Shown piece by piece: positions 1-9,611 of a stretch of 16,312 nt of DNA (the first letter of the stretch is position 1; each line of letters begins with the position of its first letter). The stretch comes from VBCK01 sp035511515 (GTDB lineage Bacteria > Pseudomonadota > Gammaproteobacteria > Burkholderiales > Burkholderiaceae_F): the NCBI GenBank assembly GCA_035511515.1, contig DATKFG010000127.1, positions 1-16,312 of the forward strand. Direction: 5' to 3'. The translations under genes and the position numbers were made by a program. The notes under the pieces were generated by a model. That model saw only the letters and a program-made list of their open reading frames with translations. It did not search any database and was not told the origin of the DNA.

Positions 1-117
1 CAAGCCCGTGCTGGAGCCGTCCGCCAATTGGCAAAGGGACTACCCAAGCGGCTAATCGGTGACCGCTGTCGAACCGTCTCGGTTCCTCGCACCGGAGAAG
101 GAGTTTGTCGTCCCAAG

Positions 118-290
118 GGTCAGTAGTCGCCGTGTTCGGCCAGATGCAGGCCGCCGACATCGAGCCGCAGCACGTGCGCCAGTACCTTGACGCACGGGCG
201 GCCAAGGTCGCCGCGAACCGTGAGAAGGCTCTCCTGTCACACGTCCTGACGAAGACCCGCGAGTGGGGAGTGATGGCCCGGGCGAGCGCG
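118..290 (+). pseudogene. Remnant of a tyrosine-type phage/island integrase
   Basis: An open stretch of about 50 codons reads like the core-binding (SAM-like) domain of a tyrosine recombinase. It has an FGxM-xxADIxPQHVxQYLDxR segment, then AANREKALLSHVLTKTREWG, which is the usual pattern of helices with the ANRE...LLSHV signature. The N-terminal arm domain and the whole catalytic domain (R-H-R-Y residues) are missing. The similarity fades after about position 285, before the tRNA begins at 312. Positions 1-117 show no continuation that I can recognise in any frame. The fragment lies against the 3' end of a tRNA-Thr gene, a classic integrase target, and points towards it. I read it as the eroded end of an old integrated element. 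The family assignment is from memory of the motif; a short non-coding coincidence is unlikely but possible. Confidence 0.6.
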
Positions 291-311
291 GGACCTAAGT
301 CTTTGATTGTG

Positions 312-387
<76 letters not shown>

Positions 388-453
388 ACGGTCCTGGAAG
401 ACGTGCGGCCATAGTGTACTGAATGCCCGCGCGGCTCGGCGCGCCGCGGTTCG

Positions 454-1680
454 TCAGGGCTTGAGCGTCAGGTCGACCACCTGCTCCACCGGGCGGCCCG
501 GCGGCTCGTAGGTCCAGAGGGACAGGGCGCGGCGCACCTCGTCATCGAACAAGCCGGGCGGCGTGGCCTGGACAATGTCGACCTGGTCGACTTTGCCCTC
601 CGGGGTGACCCACAGGCGCGCCCGCACCTGGCTCTCGACGATGCCGTCCCGCAGCGCCCGCTCGGGAAACCGGGGCGGATCACGCAGCAGCGGGCGCAAG
701 CCGACGGGATCGCTCGCCGGCGGCGGCGCCGGGGCCTGCATCGCAACCTCGGTCCGCGGCGCGCTGGCCGCAGGGTTCGCAGCCGCTATCGGGGCCGGTG
801 GCGCGATCGGCGCGGTGGCCAGCAAGATCATGGGCGCCGCAGGCGCCTCCGCCGCGATCGTCACTGGCATTGGCGCGAGCGCCGCGGCAACCGTCGCGTC
901 GAGTTGCGCAGCCGGTGCCGGGGCGACATCTTCCATCGGCGCACTCGGAGGCGCGGACGACGCCGCCGTAGACGCCTTCGCGGTGACCGGCGATGCGCTG
1001 CGCGATCCGGTACGAACGACCGCCGGATGTTCACGGGCCACGGCCTTCGCCGCGGCGCCCGCTGGCGAGATGGCCGCGGCCGTATTCGACGCAGTGACCC
1101 GCGGCAGCCGGGTGATCGGCGTGATGACCCCGGGCGCAACCCGTTCGGGCCCGTACGCATAGATCGCGTCGGTCGAGGTGGGCAGGCTCTGCGCGTCGAT
1201 CGGCGGCGCCTGCGCAAACGTGCGCGCCTGGTCCAGCCGCCAGGCGGCGTCAGCGTGGCTTCGGTAGCGATCGGCCGCCAGGTAGCTGCCTGCGATGGTG
1301 AACACGATCAGCAGCCCGATCCAAACTAGGGAATCGATATCCGGGTGCCGAACCGGCGCCGGCTTCCGCGGTTCAGCGGGCGGCACATAGAGCAGCGTTA
1401 TCGCATTAGCCCATTCGTCCGCCGGTGCCGGATCAACCCGCTTCGCAAAGCCTTTCTCTTCGAGCTCCGGAACCACGCGCTGGATGGTTTCTGCGCCAAA
1501 GAGGTCGGACAGCTCGGCAATCGTGCGGCGTCCATCCAGCAGGATCAGCACGTGGCGTTCGCGGGGCGAAAGCTCCCGGCCGTGCGCGAGCTGGGCCGCA
1601 CCCAGTCCCGATTTTCGGTAGACCAGAGAGGTGTCCATCTCCGTAAGAACACCTTCGTCGACCACAGGGTCTTCCAGCAT
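454..1680 (-). CDS. Single-pass membrane protein with N-terminal winged-helix-like region and TonB-type C-terminal domain
   Basis: This is a 408-residue protein in three parts. Residues about 35-82 (SPRERHVLILLDGRRTIAELSDLFG..., then ...ELEEKGFAKRV) look like a small helix-turn-helix or winged-helix fold in the cytoplasm. Residues about 117-136 are one hydrophobic helix. Residues about 150-330 are an Ala/Pro-rich, low-complexity linker. Residues about 335-408 match the TonB C-terminal domain pattern: RFPERALRDGIVESQV, a V-x-P-E-G-K-V turn, then an A-L-x-x-W-x-Y-E-P ending. TonB proteins couple the inner-membrane proton gradient to outer-membrane transport, but no exbB or exbD gene is nearby and the cytoplasmic domain is not part of classical TonB. 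A role in signalling or envelope assembly is equally possible. The ATG at 1680 lacks a strong ribosome site; an in-frame ATG at 1638 is an alternative. The gene follows queG on the same strand after about 130 bp. Confidence 0.75.
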   Translation of the reverse strand: MLEDPVVDEGVLTEMDTSLVYRKSGLGAAQLAHGRELSPRERHVLILLDGRRTIAELSDLFGAETIQRVVPELEEKGFAKRVDPAPADEWANAITLLYVPPAEPRKPAPVRHPDIDSLVWIGLLIVFTIAGSYLAADRYRSHADAAWRLDQARTFAQAPPIDAQSLPTSTDAIYAYGPERVAPGVITPITRLPRVTASNTAAAISPAGAAAKAVAREHPAVVRTGSRSASPVTAKASTAASSAPPSAPMEDVAPAPAAQLDATVAAALAPMPVTIAAEAPAAPMILLATAPIAPPAPIAAANPAASAPRTEVAMQAPAPPPASDPVGLRPLLRDPPRFPERALRDGIVESQVRARLWVTPEGKVDQVDIVQATPPGLFDDEVRRALSLWTYEPPGRPVEQVVDLTLKP

Positions 1681-1809
1681 GATCCGAGGTCACTTTCTCG
1701 CGCGCTTGCCCATGACGACGTTTACCCCCAAAGGCGCGCGCTTTCAATCAGGTTTCCGCCGCGGGTAATCGCGGGTATTCCCTGCGCAAATGCATCACGC
1801 CCATCCGGG

Positions 1810-2952
1810 TCAGCCGGACGGCCTTGGCGCGTGCGGTGGCGGCGGCGTTGCCGCCTGCCGCTTAAGCGCCCACGCGACGTGCTCGCGGACGAGTTCGGAC
1901 GGATGATCGGCGCGCGCGCGCAGCGCCGCCTGCACCGCGGCCGATGGCGGCGCGTTGCCCAGCGCCACTGCGAGATTGCGCAGCCAGCGCAGGTAGCCGA
2001 TGCGCAGGATCGAGGAGCCGGCGTGGCGCTGGCGGAACTGCTGCTCGCTCCAGCTGAAAAGCTCGATCAGGCTGGCGCTGTCCAGCCCGTTGCGCACGTC
2101 GAAATCGGGCAGCCGCGCGCGCTGCGCGTACTTGTTCCAGGGGCACACCAGCTGGCAGTCGTCGCAGCCGTACACCCGGTTGCCGATGGCCGCGCGCAGC
2201 GGCTCCGGGATCGACCCCGGATGCTCGATCGTCAGGTACGAGATGCAGCGCCGGGCGTCCAGCTCGAACGGGGCCACGATCGCGCCGGTGGGGCACACGT
2301 CGATGCAGCGGCTGCAGCTGCCACAGTGCTCCTGCACCGGCTGATCCACCGGCAGCGGCAGGTCCGTCAGGATCTCGCCCAGAAAGAACATCGAGCCGGC
2401 CTCGCGCGTGAGCAGCAGCGTGTGCTTGCCCCGCCAGCCCAGTGCTGCGCGGCGCGCCAGCTCCACCTCGAACACAGGCGCCGTGTCGGTGCAAACCCGG
2501 TAGCCGAAGCCGGCGATCTCCTGGCCGATCCGGCCCGCCAGCGTCTGCAGCCGCGCGCGCACGACCTTGTGGTAATCGCGCCCGCGCGCATACACCGAGA
2601 CGACGGCCGCCTGCGGGTCGGCGATGCGCTGCCATTCGCGCTCGATCCAGCCGTCCCCGTCGGCGCGCGGCCGGTAGTCCATCCGTACGCAGATGGCGCG
2701 CTGCGCGCCCGCCAGCAGCTGCGACGGATCGGCGCGCACCGCCTCGTGGCGCTGCATGTAGCGCATCTGGCCATGGCGGCCGCTCTCCAGCCAGTGGCGC
2801 AGGCGCTCCGCCGGCTGCGTCACGTCCAGGTCGCTCACGCCCACCGCCGCAAAACCGAGCTCCGCAGCCCACTGTCTGACCCGTTGCATCAGGGCCTGCG
2901 GATCGATGCCGCCGGCGTCGGCCCCGGTATCCTCGGAGCGTTTGACGATCAT
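1810..2952 (-). CDS. queG: Epoxyqueuosine reductase QueG
   Basis: QueG performs the last step of queuosine biosynthesis, reducing epoxyqueuosine to queuosine in the wobble position of GUN tRNAs. It is a cytoplasmic cobalamin and iron-sulfur enzyme. The protein is about 380 residues, normal for the family. Two [4Fe-4S] motifs are clear: CGSCSRCIDVCP at about residues 210-221, and GCDDCQLVCPWNKYA at about 262-276, with a further Cys in RRCISYLTIEH between them. The segment SVYARGRDYHKV (about 119-130) carries the conserved catalytic-region Asp. The C-terminal part contains a HEAT-like stretch (LRNLAVALGN, REHVAWAL). The ATG at 2952 is chosen; an upstream GTG at 2958 would add two residues, and neither has an ideal ribosome site. 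The gene is transcribed divergently from tsaE, with only about 20 bp between the starts. Confidence 0.95.
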   Translation of the reverse strand: MIVKRSEDTGADAGGIDPQALMQRVRQWAAELGFAAVGVSDLDVTQPAERLRHWLESGRHGQMRYMQRHEAVRADPSQLLAGAQRAICVRMDYRPRADGDGWIEREWQRIADPQAAVVSVYARGRDYHKVVRARLQTLAGRIGQEIAGFGYRVCTDTAPVFEVELARRAALGWRGKHTLLLTREAGSMFFLGEILTDLPLPVDQPVQEHCGSCSRCIDVCPTGAIVAPFELDARRCISYLTIEHPGSIPEPLRAAIGNRVYGCDDCQLVCPWNKYAQRARLPDFDVRNGLDSASLIELFSWSEQQFRQRHAGSSILRIGYLRWLRNLAVALGNAPPSAAVQAALRARADHPSELVREHVAWALKRQAATPPPPHAPRPSG

Positions 2953-2958
2953 CTCCAC

Positions 2959-2963
2959 GGGGA
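2959..2963 (+). promoter_or_regulatory. Ribosome-binding site deciding the tsaE start
   Basis: GGGGA lies 8 nt before the GTG at 2972 and favours that codon over upstream in-frame alternatives such as the one at 2906. Those would extend tsaE into the divergent queG gene. It also sits opposite the first codons of queG. Confidence 0.5.
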
Positions 2964-2971
2964 AATATTAC

Positions 2972-3496
2972 GTGCAGGGCGCTTCCGGACCCCGGCTGAC
3001 GTCGCATTTCGGGCTGCCCGACGAGGCCGACACCGCGCGGCTGGGCGCGGCGCTCGGCCAGGCGATCCAGAACGCCACCGAGGCGATCGTGCGCGATGGC
3101 TTCGTGATCGGACTGTCCGGCGAGCTCGGCGCGGGCAAGACCGCGCTGGTGCGGGCGGCCTTGCGCCGGCTGGGCGTCGCGGGGCCTGTCCGCAGCCCGA
3201 CGTTCTCTTTGCTTGAACTTTATACAATTTCGAGGTTAAACTTCTATCACTTTGATTTCTATAGATTCTCCGATCCAAAGGAGTTTGCGTCGTCGGGCTT
3301 TCGGGATTTTTTCGGCCCCGGCTCGGTCTGTGCGATGGAGTGGCCCGAGCGGGCCGGCGAAGCGAATTTCACCGTCGACTTGCTGATCCGGATGCAGGTC
3401 GCCGATGCGGGCCGCCACGCGCAGATCGATGCGCTGACCCAAGCCGGAGAACAATGTCTGCAGGAGACGACCCGGGCATGGCAGATCAGCCCATAG
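2972..3496 (+). CDS. tsaE: tRNA threonylcarbamoyladenosine biosynthesis ATPase TsaE
   Basis: TsaE is the P-loop ATPase that works with TsaB and TsaD to make the t6A37 modification on ANN-decoding tRNAs. With the GTG start at 2972 the protein is 174 residues, in the family range. The Walker A motif GELGAGKT is at residues 50-57. The conserved switch SPTFSLLELY is at 75-84, the HFDFYRF-SDPKEF box at about 93-105, and the EWPERAG motif at about 123-129. The C-terminus overlaps the start of amiC by 19 nt in another frame, so the two are probably translated together. The stretch coding for residues about 77-103 is strikingly A+T-rich and uses codons (TTA, AGA, ATA, AGG) rare in its neighbours, while the protein itself is conserved. 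Confidence 0.93.
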   Translation: MQGASGPRLTSHFGLPDEADTARLGAALGQAIQNATEAIVRDGFVIGLSGELGAGKTALVRAALRRLGVAGPVRSPTFSLLELYTISRLNFYHFDFYRFSDPKEFASSGFRDFFGPGSVCAMEWPERAGEANFTVDLLIRMQVADAGRHAQIDALTQAGEQCLQETTRAWQISP

Positions 3497-4911
3497 ATCC
3501 GCCAAGACGGCGCCTGCTGAACGTCGCAGCCGCCGCCGCGGTGCTGGCGATGGTCACGACCCGCACTGCACGCGGCGCCAGCCTGCTCGCGGTGCGCGTC
3601 TGGCCGGGTCCCGACTACACACGCGTGACGCTGGAGCACGACGAACCGCTCAAATTCAGCCACTTCATGCTGCGCGACGCCCCACCGCTGCGCCTGGTGG
3701 TCGACCTTCAGGACATCGCGCTCACCACCCAGTTGAAGGAGCTGGTCGGCAAGATCGCCTCCGACGATCCGTACATCGCGCACATCCGGATCGGACAGTT
3801 CCGCCCCGACGTCGTGCGGCTGGTGATCGAACTGAAAGGCGACGTCGCCCCGCAGCTGTACCAGGTCGATCCGGTGGGACCGTACCGCTACCGGCTGCTG
3901 TTCGACCTGTATCCGACCAACCCGGCCGACCCGCTGATGGCCCTGGTGCGCTCAGCCACCGCCCCCACCTCGCCGCCGCCCGAGCCGTCCGAGGCGGCCC
4001 CGCCGCCCGTGGCCGCTGCCCAGTCCGATTCGGCACCCCCCGCTGTTGCGCCCTCCCCGCCCGCGGTGGCCTCTGCGCCGCCCGACCCGGCCTCCTCCGC
4101 CGAGGCTTCGGAGGCCAAGCTCGACAGCGAGATCGACAAGGCCCGGCGGGCTACCGAGCCGGCCGCGGCCGGACGGGCCAAGCCGCCTGCCGCGGCGGTG
4201 CGCCGGCTGGTGACGATTGCGATCGATGCCGGCCACGGCGGCGAGGATCCCGGTGCCACGGGCCGGCGCGGCACGCATGAAAAGGCGGTGACGCTGTCGG
4301 TCGCGCGACGGCTCGCCGCGCTGATTGCCGCCGATTCGAAAATGCGCGTGCTGCTCACGCGCGACGGCGACTATTACGTCAAGCTCGCCGAGCGTGTGCA
4401 GAAGGCGCAGCAGGTCCACGCGGATCTTTTCGTGTCGATCCACGCCGACGCCTGGGTGCGCTCCGACGCGCGCGGCTCCACCGTGTTCGCGCTGTCCGAG
4501 CGCGGCGCCAGCAGCGCGGCCGCAGCGGCGCTGGCCCGTCACGAGAACGACTCGGATCTGATCGGCGGGGTCAACCTGACCAAGTACGAGCCGCCCGTGC
4601 GCAGCGTGGTGCTCGATCTTTTGATTCCCCGCCAGATCGATGACAGCCTGCGCTTCGGCGGTGCGGTGCTGCACGAGCTGGAACACGTGAATCGGTTGCA
4701 CCGGGCCCGCGTCGAGCAGGCCGGGTTCGCGGTGCTCAAGGCGCCGGACATCCCCTCGATCCTGGTCGAAACCGCTTTTATCAGCAACCCGGATGAAGAG
4801 CTGCGCCTGCGCGATGAGGCCTACCAGACGCAGCTGGCTCAGGCGATCTACAACGGCATCCAGCGTTATTTCGAGCGCAACCCGCCGCCAGCGCGCAGCC
4901 CGGTGGGCTGA
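3478..4911 (+). CDS. amiC: N-acetylmuramoyl-L-alanine amidase, AmiC type, with Tat signal
   Basis: This periplasmic hydrolase cleaves the amide bond between MurNAc and L-Ala in peptidoglycan to split daughter cells. From ATG 3478 it is 477 residues. Residues 1-34 form a twin-arginine signal (PPRRRLLN followed by an Ala-rich hydrophobic run), matching Tat export known for E. coli AmiC. Residues about 35-145 are an AMIN targeting domain. Residues about 150-242 are a Pro/Ala/Ser-rich linker. Residues about 245-470 are the Amidase_3 domain, with zinc ligands H253 (DAGHGG), E268 (THEKAV) and H322 (SIHAD) and catalytic E431 (LVETAFISN). The segment around 340-410 corresponds to the regulatory helical insertion of division amidases. 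An upstream ATG at 3454 is possible. I prefer 3478 because AGGAG lies 11 nt before it and it places the RR motif close to the N-terminus. Confidence 0.94.
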   Translation: MADQPIDPPRRRLLNVAAAAAVLAMVTTRTARGASLLAVRVWPGPDYTRVTLEHDEPLKFSHFMLRDAPPLRLVVDLQDIALTTQLKELVGKIASDDPYIAHIRIGQFRPDVVRLVIELKGDVAPQLYQVDPVGPYRYRLLFDLYPTNPADPLMALVRSATAPTSPPPEPSEAAPPPVAAAQSDSAPPAVAPSPPAVASAPPDPASSAEASEAKLDSEIDKARRATEPAAAGRAKPPAAAVRRLVTIAIDAGHGGEDPGATGRRGTHEKAVTLSVARRLAALIAADSKMRVLLTRDGDYYVKLAERVQKAQQVHADLFVSIHADAWVRSDARGSTVFALSERGASSAAAAALARHENDSDLIGGVNLTKYEPPVRSVVLDLLIPRQIDDSLRFGGAVLHELEHVNRLHRARVEQAGFAVLKAPDIPSILVETAFISNPDEELRLRDEAYQTQLAQAIYNGIQRYFERNPPPARSPVG

Positions 4912-4920
4912 GCGTCGGCG

Positions 4921-5580
4921 CTACGAGTTGCGCAGCGCTCGGAAGCGCCCGTTCAGCAAGCGCCAGGTGGCCGCGGCCAGCAGCGGCCCGACCAGCGCCG
5001 CGATGATTCCGAGGATCAGCACGATTCCCAGGTGGTCGCGCACCAGCGGCAGGTTGCCGAAGAAGTAGCCGGCCCCGGTGAACACTCCGACCCAGGCGAA
5101 AGCGCCCAGTACGCTGTAAAGATTGAACTTACCGGGCTTCATGCTCATCGCTCCGGCCACCAGCGGCGCGAACGAGCGCAGCAGCGGAACGAACAGTGCC
5201 ACCATCACGGTCTTGCCGCCGTGCCGATCGAAAAACTCCCGCGTCTTGCGGATCGCGGCCGGGTCGATCCACCTTACGCGCCCATCGAATACCTTGCTGC
5301 CCAGCCAGACGCCGACCCAGAAATTCACGATGTTGCCCAGCACGGCCCCCACGACCAGCGAAACAATCAACAGGTCGAGCCGGAACTGGCCGCCGGCGGC
5401 CACCGCGCCGGCCACGAACAGCAGCGAGTCGCCGGGCAAAAAGGCCATGAAGACCAGCCCGGTCTGCATCAGGTAGATCAGCCCGAGCGCCACGTAGACG
5501 AACGGGCCGTACTGGTGGGCGAACGTGACCAGGAAGCGGTCCATCGCCCCGAAAAGATCGCCCCAGTTCACTGCCGACAT
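4921..5580 (-). CDS. DedA/VTT-family integral membrane protein
   Basis: This is a 219-residue polytopic inner-membrane protein of the DedA (SNARE-associated/VTT) family. Family members are implicated in lipid flipping, proton-dependent membrane homeostasis and envelope integrity. Signature segments are FLPGDSLLFVAGAVAA, GAVLGNIVNFWVGVWLG, and the FFDRHGGKTVMVALFVPLLRSF stretch followed by APLVAGAMSM, where the conserved Arg of the P-x-x-R motif is retained. Several hydrophobic helices are evident, including the re-entrant-like region around LPGDS. The ATG at 5580 is chosen because GAGG lies 6 nt before it and the product then has the usual DedA length. A longer reading from 5661 would add an Arg-rich segment atypical for the family. 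A CATAAT at 5660-5665 on this strand could be a -10 element, without a good -35. The gene is convergent with amiC, only 9 nt apart, and divergent from mutL. Confidence 0.92.
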   Translation of the reverse strand: MSAVNWGDLFGAMDRFLVTFAHQYGPFVYVALGLIYLMQTGLVFMAFLPGDSLLFVAGAVAAGGQFRLDLLIVSLVVGAVLGNIVNFWVGVWLGSKVFDGRVRWIDPAAIRKTREFFDRHGGKTVMVALFVPLLRSFAPLVAGAMSMKPGKFNLYSVLGAFAWVGVFTGAGYFFGNLPLVRDHLGIVLILGIIAALVGPLLAAATWRLLNGRFRALRNS

Positions 5581-5734
5581 CGCTTGCCTCACGCACCACA
5601 ACCGCGATCGATCGCTTCGGAATCCCGCAAGTCGAGGCCGGGCCGCACTAAATTGTTGCATTATGTTACGCGATGGTACGACGCCCGAATAGGATTTGAG
5701 TCGGGTCCCCGGCCCCCCGGGCGGACGATGTTCC

Positions 5735-5740
5735 TATAAT
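5735..5740 (+). promoter_or_regulatory. Candidate -10 element for mutL
   Basis: A perfect TATAAT stands out in a G+C-rich intergenic region, about 60 nt before the mutL start. No matching -35 hexamer is visible at 16-18 bp upstream, where the sequence is a run of C and G. An activator or a weak promoter is possible, or the match may be chance. Confidence 0.4.
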
Positions 5741-5786
5741 TTTCGAGCGCATCCGAAGACTCACTTGGGTCCAATTGCGCTCATTT

Positions 5787-5791
5787 AAGGA
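5787..5791 (+). promoter_or_regulatory. Ribosome-binding site deciding the TTG start of mutL
   Basis: AAGGA is placed 7 nt before a TTG at 5799. No in-frame ATG or GTG precedes the conserved N-terminus, and an earlier TTG at 5775 has no such site. Confidence 0.65.
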
Positions 5792-5798
5792 CTGCTGC

Positions 5799-7546
<1,748 letters not shown>

Positions 7547-7547
<1 letters not shown>

Positions 7548-8491
7548 TGCCGCCGGCAGTGCGCAACCGGCCCCGGGCGCAGGCCGTGGCGCTGCTCGGT
7601 CCCACCGCCGGCGGCAAGAGCCGCGTAGCGCTGCAGCTGGCCGAGCAGCTGGGGCTCGAAATCGTCTCGGTAGACTCGGCCCAGGTGTACCGCGGCATGG
7701 ACGTGGGCACCGCCAAGCCATCCGCGACCGAGCGGGCCCGGGTCGCGCACCACCTGATCGACCTGCTCGATCCGGCCGAGTCGTATTGCGCGGCGCGGTT
7801 CGTGCGCGACGCCCGCGAGGCGATCGCCGCGATCCGTGCCCGCGGGCGCCTGCCGCTGCTGGTCGGCGGCACCATGTTGTACGCGAAGGCGTTGCGCGAC
7901 GGGCTGGCCGAGCTGCCGCCAGCCGATCGGCCGGTGCGCGAGCGGCTGGCGCAGCAGGCGGTGCAGTGCGGCTGGCCGGCGCTGCACGAGCGGTTGCGCG
8001 CGATCGATCCGCGCACCGCGGCGCGCCTGGCGCCCACCGACAGCCAGCGCATCCAGCGCGCGCTGGAGGTTTTCGAGCTCACCGGCGAGCCGCTCTCGCA
8101 GCTGCAGCAGGCCTCCAGCGAGGATCCGACACCGCTGTGCACGATCGCATGGATGCCGTCGGACCGCGCCGAGCTGCATCGGCGCATCGAGGCACGCTTC
8201 GATTCGATGCTGGCGGCGGGTCTGCTCGACGAAGTGCGCGCCCTGCGCCAGCGCGCCGATTTGAACCCGGCCCTGCCCTCGATGCGCAGCGTCGGCTACC
8301 GGCAGGCCTGGGACCACCTGGACGGGGCGAGCACGCTGGGCGAGTTCCGCCAGGCCGCGATCGCCGCCAGCCGCCAGCTCGCCAAACGGCAGATCACCTG
8401 GCTGCGCTCGATGCGCGATGCGACCGTGATCGATTCGCTCAGCGCCGGCGCGTTCGCCCAGCTGCGCGCCGCGATCGCCCCTTGCGTGTGA
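7547..8491 (+). CDS. miaA: tRNA dimethylallyltransferase MiaA
   Basis: MiaA transfers an isopentenyl group from dimethylallyl pyrophosphate to N6 of A37 in tRNAs that read UNN codons. The protein is 314 residues, typical length. The P-loop GPTAGGKS is at 18-25 (commonly GPTASGKT, so one residue differs). The tRNA/DMAPP-binding DSAQVYRGMDVGTAKP segment is at 43-58, LVGGTMLYAKAL near 105-116, and the motif SVGYRQAW near residue 250 is kept. The ATG at 7547 overlaps the mutL stop. In many proteobacteria miaA follows mutL and precedes hfq; here hfq is absent and purM lies convergent just downstream. Confidence 0.97.
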
Positions 8492-8494
8492 TTG

Positions 8495-8528
8495 AGCCGG
8501 CCGCTAAAAGGCGCCTTTGCGACCGGCT
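8495..8528. terminator. Possible bidirectional terminator between convergent miaA and purM
   Basis: The 39-nt gap between the two stop codons holds AGCCGG (8495-8500) pairing with CCGGCT (8523-8528). Between them is the perfect 12-bp palindrome AAAGGCGCCTTT (8507-8518). The convergent placement suits a shared terminator, but the inner palindrome has little loop and there is no long U tract on either strand. Confidence 0.35.
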
Positions 8529-8530
8529 GC

Positions 8531-9562
8531 TCAAACGACGATGCAGCCGGGCTCGTTGGCATCCCGGCGCCCGATCGCGCCGATCGGCCAGCACGTCTCG
8601 CCCTGCGCCCCGAACGCGGCAGCGGCCGCCGCCGCGTCGGCCGCCGCGACCACCACGACGTAGCCGATGCCGCAGTTGAACACGCGGTGCATCTCGGCCT
8701 CTTCGACCCGGCCGTGCCACTGCAACCAGTCGAAGATGGCGGGCCGCGGCCAGCGGTCGCGCCGGATCACGGCCTGCGCGGCGGGCGGCAGCACGCGCGG
8801 CACGTTCTCCACCAGGCCTCCGCCGGTGATATGCGCCATGCCTTTGAGCCGGATCGTTCGCATCACCGCCAGCACGGGCTTGCAGTAGATCCGGGTCGGC
8901 TCCAGCAGAAGCTCGCCCAGCGTGCGCCCGTCCAGCTCGTCCGAATAGCGCGCTCCGCTCGACTCGACGATGCGCCGGATCAGCGAATAGCCGTTCGAAT
9001 GCGGGCCGCTGGAGGCCAGACCCAGCACCACGTCGCCCGGCACGATCGAGGAGCCGTCGACCAGCTCCGACTGCTCGGCCACGCCCACCGCGAATCCAGC
9101 CAGGTCGTACTCGCCCGCCGCATACATGCCGGGCATCTCGGCGGTCTCCCCGCCGATCAGCGCGCAGCCGGCCAGCTCGCAGCCGTGCGCGATGCCGGCC
9201 ACCACCTGCTCGGCCACGTCCACGTCCAGCTTCGAGCAGGCGTAGTAGTCCAGGAAAAAAAGGGGCGAAGCGCCCTGCACCAGAATGTCGTTGACGCTCA
9301 TCGCGACCAGGTCCTGCCCGATCGTGCGATGCCGGTTCAGCGCGACCGCCAGTTTCAGCTTGGTGCCGACCCCGTCGGTTCCGGACACCAGCACCGGCTC
9401 GCGATACCCCGAGGGCATCCGGAACACGGCGCCGAAGCCGCCGATTCCGGCCAGAACACCCGCGGTGCGGGTGCGCTCGGCCAGCGGCCCGATGCGCCGC
9501 ACCAGCTCATCGCCCGCCTCGATCGATACTCCGGCATCCGCATAGGTAAGTGGTTTGGTCAT
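8531..9562 (-). CDS. purM: Phosphoribosylformylglycinamidine cyclo-ligase (AIR synthetase) PurM
   Basis: PurM closes the imidazole ring in de novo purine synthesis, converting FGAM plus ATP to AIR. The protein is 343 residues, the standard length. It begins MTKPLTYADAGVSIEAGDEL, the family start. Recognisable PurM segments in order are GIGGFGAVF (39-47), the ATP/phosphate loop GTDGVGTKLKLA (61-72), VNDILVQGASPLFFLDY, GGETAEMPGMY (137-147) and GLASSGPHSNGYSLIR (181-196). A GGTGA lies 8 nt before the ATG. The gene is divergent from the AI-2E transporter and convergent with miaA. In several betaproteobacteria purM is next to an AI-2E permease gene and hda, as here. Confidence 0.97.
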   Translation of the reverse strand: MTKPLTYADAGVSIEAGDELVRRIGPLAERTRTAGVLAGIGGFGAVFRMPSGYREPVLVSGTDGVGTKLKLAVALNRHRTIGQDLVAMSVNDILVQGASPLFFLDYYACSKLDVDVAEQVVAGIAHGCELAGCALIGGETAEMPGMYAAGEYDLAGFAVGVAEQSELVDGSSIVPGDVVLGLASSGPHSNGYSLIRRIVESSGARYSDELDGRTLGELLLEPTRIYCKPVLAVMRTIRLKGMAHITGGGLVENVPRVLPPAAQAVIRRDRWPRPAIFDWLQWHGRVEEAEMHRVFNCGIGYVVVVAAADAAAAAAAFGAQGETCWPIGAIGRRDANEPGCIVV

Positions 9563-9600
9563 CGACTGTTCACCAAGCTACAGTGACGCCCGTGAAGGCC

Positions 9601-9609
9601 GGGGGGGGG
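9601..9609 (+). repeat. Homopolymeric run of nine G
   Basis: Nine consecutive G residues lie in the divergent purM/AI-2E transporter spacer, immediately before a G/C hairpin. Tracts of this length can slip during replication; whether it varies cannot be seen here. Confidence 0.6.
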
Positions 9610-9611
9610 TG

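Noticed and set aside
421..453. G/C-rich inverted repeat after the TonB-like gene as a terminator
   Set aside because: The pairing around GCGCG is short and there is no T tract; in such G+C-rich sequence it may be chance.
2906..2971. Upstream extension of tsaE to position 2906
   Set aside because: It would overlap the start of queG on the other strand and adds no conserved residues; GTG 2972 has a ribosome site.
1345..3216. 623-codon open frame on the plus strand opposite queG and the TonB-like gene
   Set aside because: It is antisense to two recognisable genes, is rich in Arg, His and Ala with no family pattern, and is the kind of long shadow frame expected at high G+C.
5581..5661. 27-residue N-terminal extension of the DedA protein
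   Set aside because: The extension is Arg-rich and polar, unlike DedA N-termini, and the ATG at 5580 has a good GAGG site and gives the family length.
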